Below are positions 7,794 through 15,221 of a stretch of DNA of 35,037 nucleotides, piece after piece. How positions within the stretch are numbered: position 1 is the stretch's first letter; every line of letters begins with the position of its first letter. Location of the stretch: the NCBI GenBank assembly GCA_964481235.1, contig CAYZYH010000011.1, positions 1-35,037 of the forward strand, read 5' to 3'. The notes under the pieces were generated by a model. The model saw nothing but the letters and a program-made list of their open reading frames with translations, did no database searches and was not told the origin of the DNA. The position numbers and the translations under genes were made by a program. The DNA comes from JAUPVL01 sp964481235. Lineage in GTDB: Bacteria; Patescibacteriota; Saccharimonadia; CAILAD01; BJGX01.

Positions 7794-7799
7794 ATATCC

Positions 7800-7829
7800 T
7801 ACCCTATCTGTTGATGGGGTATTTAATTT
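7800..7829 (+). terminator. Terminator hairpin
   Basis: TACCCTATC (7800-7808) pairs with GATGGGGTA (7813-7821, one G-U) and is followed by TTTAATTT. The U-tract is imperfect. Confidence 0.6.
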
Positions 7830-7888
7830 GCATAATAAATATTTTTTGCTACAATTATTAACCACCCGAACCTTAAAAATGGAGTAAT

Positions 7889-8683
7889 ATGTCTAGCGCC
7901 CAAGACTTACTAGACCAAGCAGACCAGTTTTTTCAGGTTGGGAGATTTGATAGAGCGATAGATCGCTACACCACATCTCACAAGACCTTTCTAGAACACG
8001 GCGACGAGTATGCTGCAAATGTAAGTTTAAATGCACTTGGTATGGCTCTGATTTACGAGAACCATACTAAAGAAGGTATTGAGGCTCTTTTGCAAGCCCG
8101 TAAGGTGTGGATACGGCTAAGGCGTGTAACTGAGCAGGGTAGAGCCGAACGTGACCTAGGAACGGCCTATATGCTTGATGGTAGCTATTTTAAGGCTGAA
8201 GATTGGCTTAAAAAAAGCCGTTCTACTCTAGGCTTTAGTAACCGTATTGACGAGAGAGGCCTTACCGAGGCGAAACTTGGTAGGGTTTACAGCCTAGACG
8301 GCGAATTTGATCTAGTAGATGAGTGTTTTGACGAAGCATTTAACCTCATAGCGCAGGCAGGGTCAGATGATGCAATCTGCTTGGCTAATATCGACAATGC
8401 CTTTGCTTGTATGGAGAGAATGCAGTGGGGGCATATGCATAACCACCTAGAGTTAGCCTGGCAGATAGCCGAACAAGCAAGTAATCGTCTGGTTCGACAA
8501 CGATTATTGCTAATAGCTTTGAGGGTACGCTGGCAGATCAATCAACGAGATTGGCACTTGGCCAGAAAGGTTTTTACCACCGAGTTTAGTGATGAACTAG
8601 AACAACTTACACCTAATACTGCCGAAGTAATAAGCCGTGAAGTTGGTGCCAGTGAAATAGCCGGAGTGTTACTTTTGGCATAA
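7889..8683 (+). CDS. Tetratricopeptide-repeat protein
   Basis: The 264-aa protein is all-helical and made of TPR-like units, seen as QADQFFQVGRFDRAIDRY, ALGMALIYENHTKEGIEALL, DLGTAYMLDGSYFKAEDWL, KLGRVYSLDGEFDLVDECF and a degenerate ACMERMQWGHMHNHLELAW. Such arrays act as protein-binding scaffolds. No DNA-binding, enzymatic or membrane domain is present, so the partner is unknown. It starts at an ATG preceded by GGAG and ends before a very strong terminator, so it is monocistronic. Confidence 0.75.
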   Translation: MSSAQDLLDQADQFFQVGRFDRAIDRYTTSHKTFLEHGDEYAANVSLNALGMALIYENHTKEGIEALLQARKVWIRLRRVTEQGRAERDLGTAYMLDGSYFKAEDWLKKSRSTLGFSNRIDERGLTEAKLGRVYSLDGEFDLVDECFDEAFNLIAQAGSDDAICLANIDNAFACMERMQWGHMHNHLELAWQIAEQASNRLVRQRLLLIALRVRWQINQRDWHLARKVFTTEFSDELEQLTPNTAEVISREVGASEIAGVLLLA

Positions 8684-8694
8684 AGCTACTACTT

Positions 8695-8725
8695 ATCCCT
8701 ATCTGTACAACAGATAGGGATTTTT
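8695..8725 (+). terminator. Strong rho-independent terminator
   Basis: ATCCCTATCTGT (8695-8706) pairs perfectly over 12 bp with ACAGATAGGGAT (8710-8721), with a 3-nt loop and a T-run. Confidence 0.9.
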
Positions 8726-8843
8726 ACTTGTGAAACACATATTTACTTAAATAATGTCAATAATATTGTACACAATATAGCTATATTTACAGGTGTGGAA
8801 CAGTATTAATCTATAAAAACATCAAAAAACATGACAAAAAGTA

Positions 8844-8872
8844 TTGACAAAAGTGCAAAACTTTGATACAAT
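8844..8872 (+). promoter_or_regulatory. Consensus promoter of the GC-rich 325-aa gene
   Basis: TTGACA (8844-8849), 17-nt spacer, TACAAT (8867-8872); the start site is expected near 8879. It shares the 14-mer AAAAAGTATTGACA with the candidate ncRNA promoter at 4601-4614. Confidence 0.75.
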
Positions 8873-8878
8873 ACTTGG

Positions 8879-9118
8879 CGAACCTTTGAAGAGGGTAAAC
8901 CAACTTAAAGGTCATACATTGACAAAGCAAGATTCTAAATAGATTTAAGACGGACATTTGTGGCGGTGCTGCATAGACCGGTTTACTAAAGTAGTAGTTA
9001 GACCGGCGTGTGCAGTACCGCAATACCCAAATGAGAGAAATACATGGTTGCTAAATGGCGACTATGCTGATGTGCCGAACCAAGTAGGTGCATCTGCCCC
9101 AAGGAGGGGTATCAACAA
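8879..9118 (+). promoter_or_regulatory. Structured 240-nt 5' leader with Shine-Dalgarno in a hairpin
   Basis: The leader has no ORF and folds into clear helices. ACCTTT (8882-8887) pairs with AAAGGT (8907-8912). A long arm pairs CATTTG (8955-8960) with CAAATG (9028-9033) and, inside it, GCGGTGCTGCA (8963-8973) with TGCAGTACCGC (9011-9021; 11 bp, one G-U). GATGTGCC (9069-9076) pairs with GGTGCATC (9087-9094). Finally CCCC (9097-9100) pairs with GGGG (9106-9109), enclosing the Shine-Dalgarno AAGGAGGGG (9101-9109) 9 nt before the ATG. The arrangement resembles a translation-controlling cis-regulatory RNA. No known riboswitch class is recognised. Confidence 0.6.
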
Positions 9119-10096
9119 ATGACCACCGAAACGACCACCCCCAACACCGACCGGGCTGAGGAGATCAAGGCCAAGAAGCGCAGCGCCGCCGCCAAGAAGG
9201 CGGCCGCCACGCGACGCCGCAACGCCGCCAAGAAGGCATCCGAGCTGGCCGCCGCCGAATCCACCCCCACGGTGGTGACGCCGACGGTGCCCAACAAGGC
9301 CATCCCCGCCGCCCCCATGGGCAGCGCCAAGGCCGACGAGATCTTCAACGATCTCGCGGGCATGCTCAAGCGGATGGTCGCCGACAGCGACGTCGTTCTG
9401 CCGGCCCTCGATGAGGGCAAGCAGAAGTGGCTCGAAGGCATCCTGAGCGTCGACATCGACGACCAGGCCGCCGTCGTCGGCAAGGCGAGCGACATCCGTG
9501 CCGCTCACCGCATCTTCCAGGGGGTCAAGGCGCGCATTGCGCTGATGACCCAGGTGACCGAAGTGGCCACCCACGAAGATGCCGCGTCGCTCGGGGTGAC
9601 GGTTCTCGAGGAGCTGGGGAAGGCCATGGCCGACCCGAACTACCTCGTTGACCCCCGGCACCGCGAGAGCGTCGGCAAGGCGGTGCGCAAGGGGCGCCAG
9701 CAGCTCGCCATCATCGCCGACTCGGAGGTTCTCCGAGTAGGTGTGAGCTGGGCCAACACCTACCTGAGCGGTGGGTGGGCCAACACGCTCACCGAGGCTT
9801 GGAAGCGGGAGAAGATCGAGGACTACATCGCGATGAGCGACGAAGCCCTCTACATCTCCCTGCACCGAGCCGGCGAGCGCAAGAGCCTCGGCCTGTCACT
9901 CAAGAGCTTGTTCACCGGCATGGTGAGCCAGCTCAAGTTGCCTGGCGAGCGCAAGATGACCCAGGCCGACAAGGACTGGGTTGCCGAACTCTCGCCCATG
10001 GTCGAGCAGCTCCAGAAGGTGATCGACACGGCGCAGGTCGTGCTCGACATCCAGAAGGAGCGCAAGGCCAAGGAGACCGCCCAGGTCACCGAGTAG
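9119..10096 (+). CDS. GC-rich protein with basic Lys/Ala tail, function unknown
   Basis: The 325-aa protein opens with a disordered Thr-rich stretch and a highly basic Lys/Ala/Arg segment (about residues 13-42, for example AKKRSAAAKKAAATRRR) resembling histone-H1-like or other nucleic-acid-binding tails. A Pro/Thr linker follows, then a mostly helical domain (about 67-325). No family is recognised. Its codons are strongly G/C-ending, quite unlike the flanking AT-rich genes, which suggests acquisition from a GC-rich organism (an actinobacterial host is a natural guess for Saccharibacteria) or unusual selection. It sits between a structured leader and a structured trailer on one predicted transcript. 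Binding to its own or another structured RNA is a hypothesis only. Confidence 0.75.
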   Translation: MTTETTTPNTDRAEEIKAKKRSAAAKKAAATRRRNAAKKASELAAAESTPTVVTPTVPNKAIPAAPMGSAKADEIFNDLAGMLKRMVADSDVVLPALDEGKQKWLEGILSVDIDDQAAVVGKASDIRAAHRIFQGVKARIALMTQVTEVATHEDAASLGVTVLEELGKAMADPNYLVDPRHRESVGKAVRKGRQQLAIIADSEVLRVGVSWANTYLSGGWANTLTEAWKREKIEDYIAMSDEALYISLHRAGERKSLGLSLKSLFTGMVSQLKLPGERKMTQADKDWVAELSPMVEQLQKVIDTAQVVLDIQKERKAKETAQVTE

Positions 10097-10345
10097 TCTA
10101 ATCTACTCAACCCGGTTTTAGGAATGAAGTGTCCAAAAGCATTTCAACCGGGTAAAACCAACGCCGTGATGATCGGCAAAACCTAAAATTTCATCAAACT
10201 CCCACCGCGGGGGCCAGTAGCTGGGGTAATACCGAACCCAAAGATCCCTTCCGGATCTGCTACTGGCCCCCTGGGACCGCAAATAGAGAGAGAATCTTGC
10301 TTTGTCTCTTTCCCAGAAGCTTTATAGCAATAAAGTTTGTGAGAA
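10097..10345 (+). other. Structured 3' trailer of the GC-rich gene
   Basis: This non-coding stretch is full of dyads. A hairpin AGTAG/CTACT covers the stop codon. ACCCGGTT (10110-10117) pairs with AACCGGGT (10146-10153). GCCG/CGGC lies near 10163-10175. A perfect 13-bp helix, GGGGGCCAGTAGC (10209-10221) with GCTACTGGCCCCC (10259-10271), closes a branched loop, and CTTTAT/ATAAAG lies near 10320-10335. GGTTTTAGG in the first loop can also pair with CCTAAAA near 10182-10188, a possible pseudoknot. The 10-mer TACCGAACCC inside the 13-bp helix recurs in the 1.04-kb candidate ncRNA (15892-15901). The trailer ends at a terminator, so it belongs to the same transcript. Confidence 0.55.
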
Positions 10346-10350
10346 GGAAA

Positions 10351-10382
10351 AACACCCTAATTTAAGTAAGGGTGTTTTTTTG
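10351..10382 (+). terminator. Rho-independent terminator of the GC-rich unit
   Basis: AACACCCT (10351-10358) pairs with AGGGTGTT (10369-10376), followed by a long T-run. Confidence 0.9.
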
Positions 10383-10399
10383 TTTTTAAGTTACTTATT

Positions 10400-10429
10400 T
10401 TGACTAAAAGGCGTAAAAGACAGTATAAT
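10400..10429 (+). promoter_or_regulatory. Promoter of the 180-aa unknown gene
   Basis: TTGACT (10400-10405), 18-nt spacer, TATAAT (10424-10429), giving a start near 10436 and a leader of about 59 nt. Confidence 0.65.
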
Positions 10430-10494
10430 GTTTGTTGAAATTGTACCTACCAATACCAAGGGCTTTAAAAAAAGCCGAAAGGGGTACATTTACT

Positions 10495-11037
10495 ATGGAG
10501 GTAGCAGGCAGTATAGCTTTTCCAGCCGATCATATTAGAATTACACCCAACACGCTCGCAGAGCTATTGTCTCTCTCTACAGCAGATGTAGCACGAATGA
10601 TCTGGCGAATTCGACACAATAACGGCGGATTACTGTACAGAGGAGTGCGCAATAAAGGCCTCAAGTACTGTATTAGGTTGGTTGATCGTTACAACATAGA
10701 CCAGCCCGAGCTCATTCCACTAAAGGTGGAAAATAGCTGGAGATATATTCTAAGAGTTATTTTTATGCCACTAGAAAATAGGCTAGCAGACCAGTCAAAC
10801 GAGCTACCCGAGCGTGATCCAACTAAGTGCAATCTGCTCATTAGAGTCATAAACAGAAAATACCCCAACTGGCTAGAAGTTCTTATGAACCACCCCGAAT
10901 ATATCGGTCTAAATGCACAATCATTAAGCACTATGGATCATGAATCTCTTCAGGCTATGCTTAGAGAGCTCAACACTATGAGCGAGCTTGGAGTGAGGTT
11001 TCAGGCAATCGGAGAATTAGACTCACCCGCTTGTTAG
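10495..11037 (+). CDS. Unknown protein with possible HTH, 180 aa
   Basis: No family is recognised. The segment ITPNTLAELLSLSTADVARM followed by IWRIRHNNGGLLYRG (about residues 16-50) has the spacing of a helix-turn-helix with a wing. The rest is helical. The ATG at 10495 is preferred over the upstream in-frame TTG (10432) because it has the Shine-Dalgarno AAAGGGG 10 nt upstream, while the TTG lies before the predicted transcription start. It is a single-gene unit, with its own promoter and a strong terminator downstream. Confidence 0.6.
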   Translation: MEVAGSIAFPADHIRITPNTLAELLSLSTADVARMIWRIRHNNGGLLYRGVRNKGLKYCIRLVDRYNIDQPELIPLKVENSWRYILRVIFMPLENRLADQSNELPERDPTKCNLLIRVINRKYPNWLEVLMNHPEYIGLNAQSLSTMDHESLQAMLRELNTMSELGVRFQAIGELDSPAC

Positions 11038-11062
11038 CGATTCAAGATAACCTAAAATTGTT

Positions 11063-11097
11063 AGCGGTCTAAAAAAGCAAACTTAGACCGCTTTTTT
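11063..11097 (+). terminator. Strong rho-independent terminator
   Basis: AGCGGTCTAA (11063-11072) pairs with TTAGACCGCT (11083-11092), followed by TTTTT. Confidence 0.9.
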
Positions 11098-11117
11098 AAT
11101 TCTGATATACTAAGGTT

Positions 11118-12179
11118 ATGACCAATAATGCTTATGCTAATCTAGATAAGATAGACAGTGAAAATATTTTTGACGTAATAGATGCACAACCCAATCAGTT
11201 ACGCCAAAACTATGCTGATAGTATGCGTGAAGATATAACTATCAACGATGGTATAGGTATAGAAAATGTAGTCTTTGTAGGTATGGGTGGCTCAGCCTTA
11301 GCTGGATCAATTGCACAAAATTGGCTTAGTGCTCGCACCACCGTACCCCTAGATGTAGTTAGAGGTGAAAAATTGCCAGGCTATGTTAATAACAGAACTT
11401 TAGTATTTATATCTAGCTACTCTGGTAACACAGTAGAAACCTTGGCTGCACTAGAGCAAGCCTACCGGCTTAATGCTCAAATAATTGCTATTGGTAGAGG
11501 AGGAAAGCTCGCAAAACTAGGTACTAGTTCTAACCTAACTTTCTTAAAATTACCAGAGGTGAGCCAGCCTAGGCTAGCGGTATTTGCTTGCCTTAGAGCG
11601 CTAAGCTGTGTGTTAGACGATATGGGTTTGGTAAATGCTACAGACTTACGCCGTGAGTTGCAAGATGCCGCTGACTATCTAGACACTGCCAAGTTGGGCT
11701 GGGGGCTAGATGCAGGCGAAGATAACCTAGCAAAGCATATTGCCGCTAAACTACAAGACAAACCGGTAATTATCTATACTAGCCCACTACTAGAAAGCAC
11801 TGGTTATAAATGGAAGATAGACATTAATGAAAATGCTAAACAGATGGCATTTAGTAACACTTTTTCGGAGCTTAATCACAATGAAATGCAAGGCTGGGTA
11901 GAAAAGATAGATGCTGAGTTCGCAAGTGTTTTATTGCATTCAGACTTTGACAGCACCAGCACAAAAGCTAGAATTGTGGTTACTGAGAGAGTTTTAGATA
12001 AATATGGATATAAACCATTTAAGGTAGAGGCAAAAGGTAGTAATCATATTCAACAACTTTTATACATCATATTGCTTGGTGATTTTGTGAGTGCATATCT
12101 AGCTGTACTCAATAAGATAGATCCTACGCCGGTTGCTATAGTAGAGCAATTTAAAACACAACTTAGACTTCAAACATAG
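11118..12179 (+). CDS. Bifunctional phosphoglucose/phosphomannose isomerase
   Basis: A 353-aa SIS-domain sugar isomerase of the bifunctional PGI/PMI family, interconverting fructose 6-phosphate with glucose 6-phosphate and mannose 6-phosphate. The first SIS domain shows FVGMGGSALAGSIAQNWL and the sugar-phosphate-binding VFISSYSGNTVETL. The second half holds ELNHNEMQGW with its catalytic His/Glu region and the conserved C-terminal HIQQLLYIILLGDFVSAYLA...DPTPVAIVEQFK. Length is typical. A TATACT box (11106-11111) ends 6 nt before the ATG and no Shine-Dalgarno is seen, so the mRNA is probably leaderless. It links to the phosphohexomutase at 2318 in hexose-phosphate metabolism. Confidence 0.9.
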   Translation: MTNNAYANLDKIDSENIFDVIDAQPNQLRQNYADSMREDITINDGIGIENVVFVGMGGSALAGSIAQNWLSARTTVPLDVVRGEKLPGYVNNRTLVFISSYSGNTVETLAALEQAYRLNAQIIAIGRGGKLAKLGTSSNLTFLKLPEVSQPRLAVFACLRALSCVLDDMGLVNATDLRRELQDAADYLDTAKLGWGLDAGEDNLAKHIAAKLQDKPVIIYTSPLLESTGYKWKIDINENAKQMAFSNTFSELNHNEMQGWVEKIDAEFASVLLHSDFDSTSTKARIVVTERVLDKYGYKPFKVEAKGSNHIQQLLYIILLGDFVSAYLAVLNKIDPTPVAIVEQFKTQLRLQT

Positions 12180-12340
12180 CGTGTTTTTATATAATTACCA
12201 ATTACACATTCTACTTTCTAACCTGATATAAACAAAAAAAGACTTTATTTAGTTGCAATTTGTTACAAATTATGATAAAAATAGGGTGCTTGCTACGATT
12301 TGTAGCTTGTACTTTACTACCTATCAAAAGGCATTTTGCG

Positions 12341-12925
12341 ATGACTCTCAATCCTTCTAGAAAGATAGAGGAAATCTTAATTGTTGTAGATGTGCCCAAT
12401 ATGAATTGGATGCTTCGCGATGTAGTTGGTACCGATAAGCCGAGTAACGATCAGCTTATTCAGTACGAGATTCTTAAGAAGTACTTTGAGGCGTTATACT
12501 CCTCAGCCACAGTTACGGCAACGGCATTTGTTAATGCTCGTGAAAACAATTGGTCGTCAATGCTTGGGTGGGCCAAGGGTCTTAAAGACTCTGGCTGGAA
12601 CGTATTTGTAAAGCCTAAGCTCGAAAAGACCGATATTGACGAAGCAATTGTTGAGCACATTCAAATGCATTGCGATAATCCTGCGCTAGATCTCAAGACG
12701 GTGGTAGTGGTATCGCACGACACCAAGCGATTTAGTAGCTTGCTAGAGTCTATCGCAGGTACGGGTGTAAGAGCTATGTATGTAGCTTTTACAGAGCTAC
12801 TAAGCCCCAAGCCTGGCCTGGGTGTAGAAGTACTAGATATTAGGGATATTCCTAATATTACTGCCACGCCCTTGCCTGATGAGCTAAGGTATGAAAAGCT
12901 GCCTTTAGAAGGTCGTTACATTTAA
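12341..12925 (+). CDS. NYN-domain (PIN-like) protein
   Basis: The 194-aa protein has a NYN/LabA-like fold: an opening strand with acidic residues EEILIVVDVPNMNW, the central FVNARENNW, KPKLEKTDIDEAIVEHI (conserved K..D..I pattern) and the strand VVVVSHDTKRFSSLLESI, where the usual SGDSDF is replaced by SHDTKRF. NYN proteins are putative metal-dependent RNases, and the acidic residues D, D and D are in the expected places. The ATG at 12341 is chosen because AAAAGG lies 9-10 nt upstream; an extension to 12260 would add an unrelated hydrophobic segment. RNA substrate unknown. Confidence 0.75.
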   Translation: MTLNPSRKIEEILIVVDVPNMNWMLRDVVGTDKPSNDQLIQYEILKKYFEALYSSATVTATAFVNARENNWSSMLGWAKGLKDSGWNVFVKPKLEKTDIDEAIVEHIQMHCDNPALDLKTVVVVSHDTKRFSSLLESIAGTGVRAMYVAFTELLSPKPGLGVEVLDIRDIPNITATPLPDELRYEKLPLEGRYI

Positions 12926-12927
12926 TC

Positions 12928-12963
12928 AAACCCCCGATTCTAATTATTTGGAGTCGGGTTTTT
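12928..12963 (+). terminator. Rho-independent terminator
   Basis: CCCGATTC (12933-12940) pairs with GAGTCGGG (12951-12958, one G-U), followed by a T-run. Confidence 0.75.
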
Positions 12964-13023
12964 AATTTACTAGAGATAAATACACATACAACATATAATT
13001 AAAAAGCATATAACCATGCACGG

Positions 13024-13113
13024 GGAGAGGTGGCCGAGTGGCTGAAGGCGCACGCTTGGAAAGCGTGTAGGCGGGTAACCGTCTCGCGGGTTCGAATCCC
13101 GCTCTCTCCGCCA
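13024..13113 (+). tRNA. tRNA-Ser(GGA)
   Basis: A complete class II tRNA with acceptor GGAGAGG/TCTCTCC, anticodon stem CACGC/GCGTG with loop TTGGAAA (anticodon GGA at 13058-13060, reading UCC/UCU), a long variable arm, a canonical GGTTCGAATCC T-arm and an encoded CCA. Directly after it, CCAGTTGTTC can pair with GAACAATTGG (near 13111-13155), a 3' trailer hairpin that would trap the CCA until processing. Confidence 0.97.
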
Positions 13114-13300
13114 GTTGTTCTAGCCTAACGTAAGCTGGACTTGAACAATTGGAATAACTGTATTAAGAACCCCGAGCTTGAGTGAATTTAAGAATTAATA
13201 TAACAATAACAACTACTTATTTAGTTGTGTAAATTACTTAAATATGTTATTATACGTTGGTTCTACTATTTTGACTGATTACCGCAAAGCGAGGAAATGT

Positions 13301-13804
13301 ATGTCAAAAATAGACGTTCTTTCTACAGGTGGAACATTTGACAAAGCCTATGGTAGCGGTGCTGGAGTACGAGACTTCTCTTTTCCAGAAGTTTCGGCTG
13401 TTGATGAAATAGCAGCTAGGCTAGGAATTCAAAATGTTTCAGTATCATATAAGTCTGTAGCGGCAATGGATAGTCTTGATATGACAGACGTTGATCGTTT
13501 GAGTATCGCAGATTGGTGCGCCAATGAATCTCGTGAGCGCTGTGTTGTTATTCACGGAACAGATACCATGATAGAAACAGCAAGAATTATTGCTAAAAGA
13601 TGTTCACACCAAGTAGTGATTCTTACTGGAGCTTTGCAACCCGCTCGTATGCGTGACACCGACGCTGAGTTTAATCTAGGTGGTGCGCTTATTGCCGCAC
13701 AAGTCTGCCTGCCTGGTGTGTATATTGTTATGAGTGGCACAATTTTCAGATGGGATGAATGTCAAAAAAACCCAATCACCGGACACTTTGAGCCTCTAAA
13801 ATAA
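13301..13804 (+). CDS. Asparaginase-like protein, N-terminal domain only
   Basis: The 167-aa protein matches the N-terminal (catalytic) domain of L-asparaginase/glutaminase: STGGTFDKAYG with the first nucleophile Thr, HGTDTMIETA with the second Thr-Asp pair, and LTGALQPARMRDTDAEFNLGGAL, where family members carry the catalytic Lys region; here Arg residues occupy much of that stretch. Ordinary asparaginases are about 330 aa with a second domain that completes the active site of the partner subunit; that domain is absent and there is no truncation scar, only a stop followed by a terminator. ATG 13301 is preferred over 13244 because GAGGAAA lies just upstream and the N terminus then fits the family. 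Confidence 0.75.
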   Translation: MSKIDVLSTGGTFDKAYGSGAGVRDFSFPEVSAVDEIAARLGIQNVSVSYKSVAAMDSLDMTDVDRLSIADWCANESRERCVVIHGTDTMIETARIIAKRCSHQVVILTGALQPARMRDTDAEFNLGGALIAAQVCLPGVYIVMSGTIFRWDECQKNPITGHFEPLK

Positions 13805-13810
13805 TAAAAT

Positions 13811-13863
13811 GCCCAAACTTTACAATGAGTTACTACAAACTCGTATTGTTTGGGCGATTTTTA
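13811..13863 (+). terminator. Rho-independent terminator
   Basis: GCCCAAAC (13811-13818) pairs with GTTTGGGC (13848-13855), with an inner helix AATGAGTT/AACTCGTATT and a T-rich tail. Confidence 0.8.
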
Positions 13864-13907
13864 TAACTAGATTTTTAATTCAAATTAGAGCATAATTGAA
13901 AATACTT

Positions 13908-14609
13908 ATGCAAAACAACGATCAACCGCAAAGCGTAGAATCGACAGAGGCTACAGAAACAGCTTTCAACCCTAGTATTCCGGGTGTAAACCAAACAGCA
14001 TCCACCAATGGAGTAGAGTTGGTGGGCAAGACTGCTGATCAAAAACTAGCCAAGCCAGTTGAAAAAAAGCGTTCACTTTTCTCGCGCTACCTAGGCATTG
14101 GCAACAAAAAACGTGAAGATAAAGATTCTCAACCTGATCCAAACATACCTGAGCAGTTTTTAATGCGCTGGAGTGCACCAGAATTTGTGCAAACCCACAA
14201 ACCTGTTGGTTGGTACATTGGCTTTGGCATGTTTTTTATAGTGCTTATTGCAGTTGCTCTTTTTACTAAACAATATCTCACTGTAGGTTTGTTTGTAGTG
14301 ATGGGAGTAGCAGTGTTGATCTATGCCAACCGCCCACCCAGAATATTGCAGTATCAGATAAGTAACTATGGTGTGTACGTAGGCGACAAAAAATATCTTT
14401 TTGATAGCCTTGATGTTTATTACGAAACCAACGATTATGGCCAAACAGTATTAGAGCTAGTACCCAACACACGCTTTGGTACACTAGTGAGTCTACCACC
14501 AGCTGAACACCAGCTAGAACAGCTTGAGCAAACCTTAGGTCAAATGTTACCTAAGGTTGAGAACAGAGATAACTTTGTAGATACACTATTTAGAAAGCTC
14601 CGATTTTAA
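13908..14609 (+). CDS. Membrane protein with two TM helices, unknown function
   Basis: The 233-aa protein has a polar, Lys-rich cytoplasmic-type N terminus of about 95 residues, then VGWYIGFGMFFIVLIAVALF and YLTVGLFVVMGVAVLIYA as two adjacent membrane helices (about 107-150), and a C-terminal globular part beginning RPPRILQYQISNYGVYVGDK, which looks like a PH-like beta domain. Similar two-TM proteins occur in many CPR genomes, but I know no function. ATG 13908 is preferred over TTG 13896, which falls within the putative -10 region (CATAAT, 13891-13896). Confidence 0.65.
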   Translation: MQNNDQPQSVESTEATETAFNPSIPGVNQTASTNGVELVGKTADQKLAKPVEKKRSLFSRYLGIGNKKREDKDSQPDPNIPEQFLMRWSAPEFVQTHKPVGWYIGFGMFFIVLIAVALFTKQYLTVGLFVVMGVAVLIYANRPPRILQYQISNYGVYVGDKKYLFDSLDVYYETNDYGQTVLELVPNTRFGTLVSLPPAEHQLEQLEQTLGQMLPKVENRDNFVDTLFRKLRF

Positions 14610-14648
14610 AACAAGATCTGTCGTCAATACAATGTTAACTACAAATCT

Positions 14649-14725
14649 TGGTGCGCCCGGCGGGATTCGAACCTACGACCTTCAGTACCGCAAACTGACG
14701 CTCTATCCAGCTGAGCTACGGGCGC
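14649..14725 (-). tRNA. tRNA-Arg(GCG)
   Basis: A minus-strand class I tRNA with acceptor GCGCCCG/CGGGCGC, D-arm GCTCAGCTGGATAGAGC, anticodon stem TCAGT/ACTGA with loop TTGCGGT (anticodon GCG, 14691-14689), T-loop TTCGAAT and encoded CCA. The T-stem GTAGG/CCCGC has one A-C mismatch and one U-G pair. Anticodon GCG reads CGC/CGU without inosine; most bacteria use ACG modified by TadA. Confidence 0.95.
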
Positions 14726-14860
14726 GCTAATGTCAAACTATCAAGGTTTAACAGAGAGATTATATCTTATTAGCCAACATAATAAAAGTAATAAGATTGA
14801 CATACTATAAAAATAATGCTATTATTTGTATAGTAAACAACCTACAAAAAGAGGTGTATC

Positions 14861-15130
14861 TTGACGGCTCAAATCAAAGAAGTGGTAACTATTAATCTTA
14901 ACGCAGAAGTGATGATTCAACTCACCGATGCGGGTAAGCAATGGTACTGCGACCAAGAGGCTAGATTTGGTATCGATCGGGTTCTAAGTGAACATAGATT
15001 GAGTAACAAAGATCAGAATGGCTGGTACAAGTTTATGCTCTGGGAGTTTATGGAGATATTTGGACCAGCTCTGCATGCGGGCGTAATGAACCCCAGGCTC
15101 TTTGCTAGCGACCTAAGAGTAGTTAGATAG
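14861..15130 (+). CDS. Small unknown protein, 89 aa
   Basis: No family is recognised. The segment TINLNAEVMIQLTDAGKQWY is strand-like, followed by helical DRVLSEHRLSNKD and an aromatic stretch GWYKFMLWEFMEIFG. The start is a TTG at 14861 with the Shine-Dalgarno AGAGGTG just upstream; no nearby in-frame ATG has a comparable site. A very strong terminator follows, so it is a short monocistronic unit. Confidence 0.6.
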   Translation: MTAQIKEVVTINLNAEVMIQLTDAGKQWYCDQEARFGIDRVLSEHRLSNKDQNGWYKFMLWEFMEIFGPALHAGVMNPRLFASDLRVVR

Positions 15131-15140
15131 ATACAAATAA

Positions 15141-15171
15141 AGCGATACATTAAAAAAATGTATCGCTTTTT
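15141..15171 (+). terminator. Strong rho-independent terminator
   Basis: AGCGATACAT (15141-15150) pairs perfectly with ATGTATCGCT (15158-15167), followed by a T-run. Confidence 0.9.
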
Positions 15172-15186
15172 ACTAACCATTAGTAC

Positions 15187-15215
15187 TTGACAATAATGCT
15201 TGTGATAGCTATAAT
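15187..15215 (+). promoter_or_regulatory. Fully consensus promoter of the 1.04-kb candidate ncRNA
   Basis: TTGACA (15187-15192), 17-nt spacer, TATAAT (15210-15215): the best match to the sigma-70 consensus in the window. The start site is expected near 15222, exactly where the first helix of the downstream RNA begins. Confidence 0.85.
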
Positions 15216-15221
15216 ACCACC

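Noticed and set aside
9062..9865. A 267-aa minus-strand ORF antisense to the GC-rich gene
   Set aside because: It is a shadow of GC-rich codons: Gly/Val/Leu/Asp-biased, without a ribosome-binding site, opposite a gene that has a promoter and an SD.
12260..12340. N-terminal extension of the NYN protein
   Set aside because: It would add a hydrophobic, unrelated segment; the ATG at 12341 has the ribosome-binding site.
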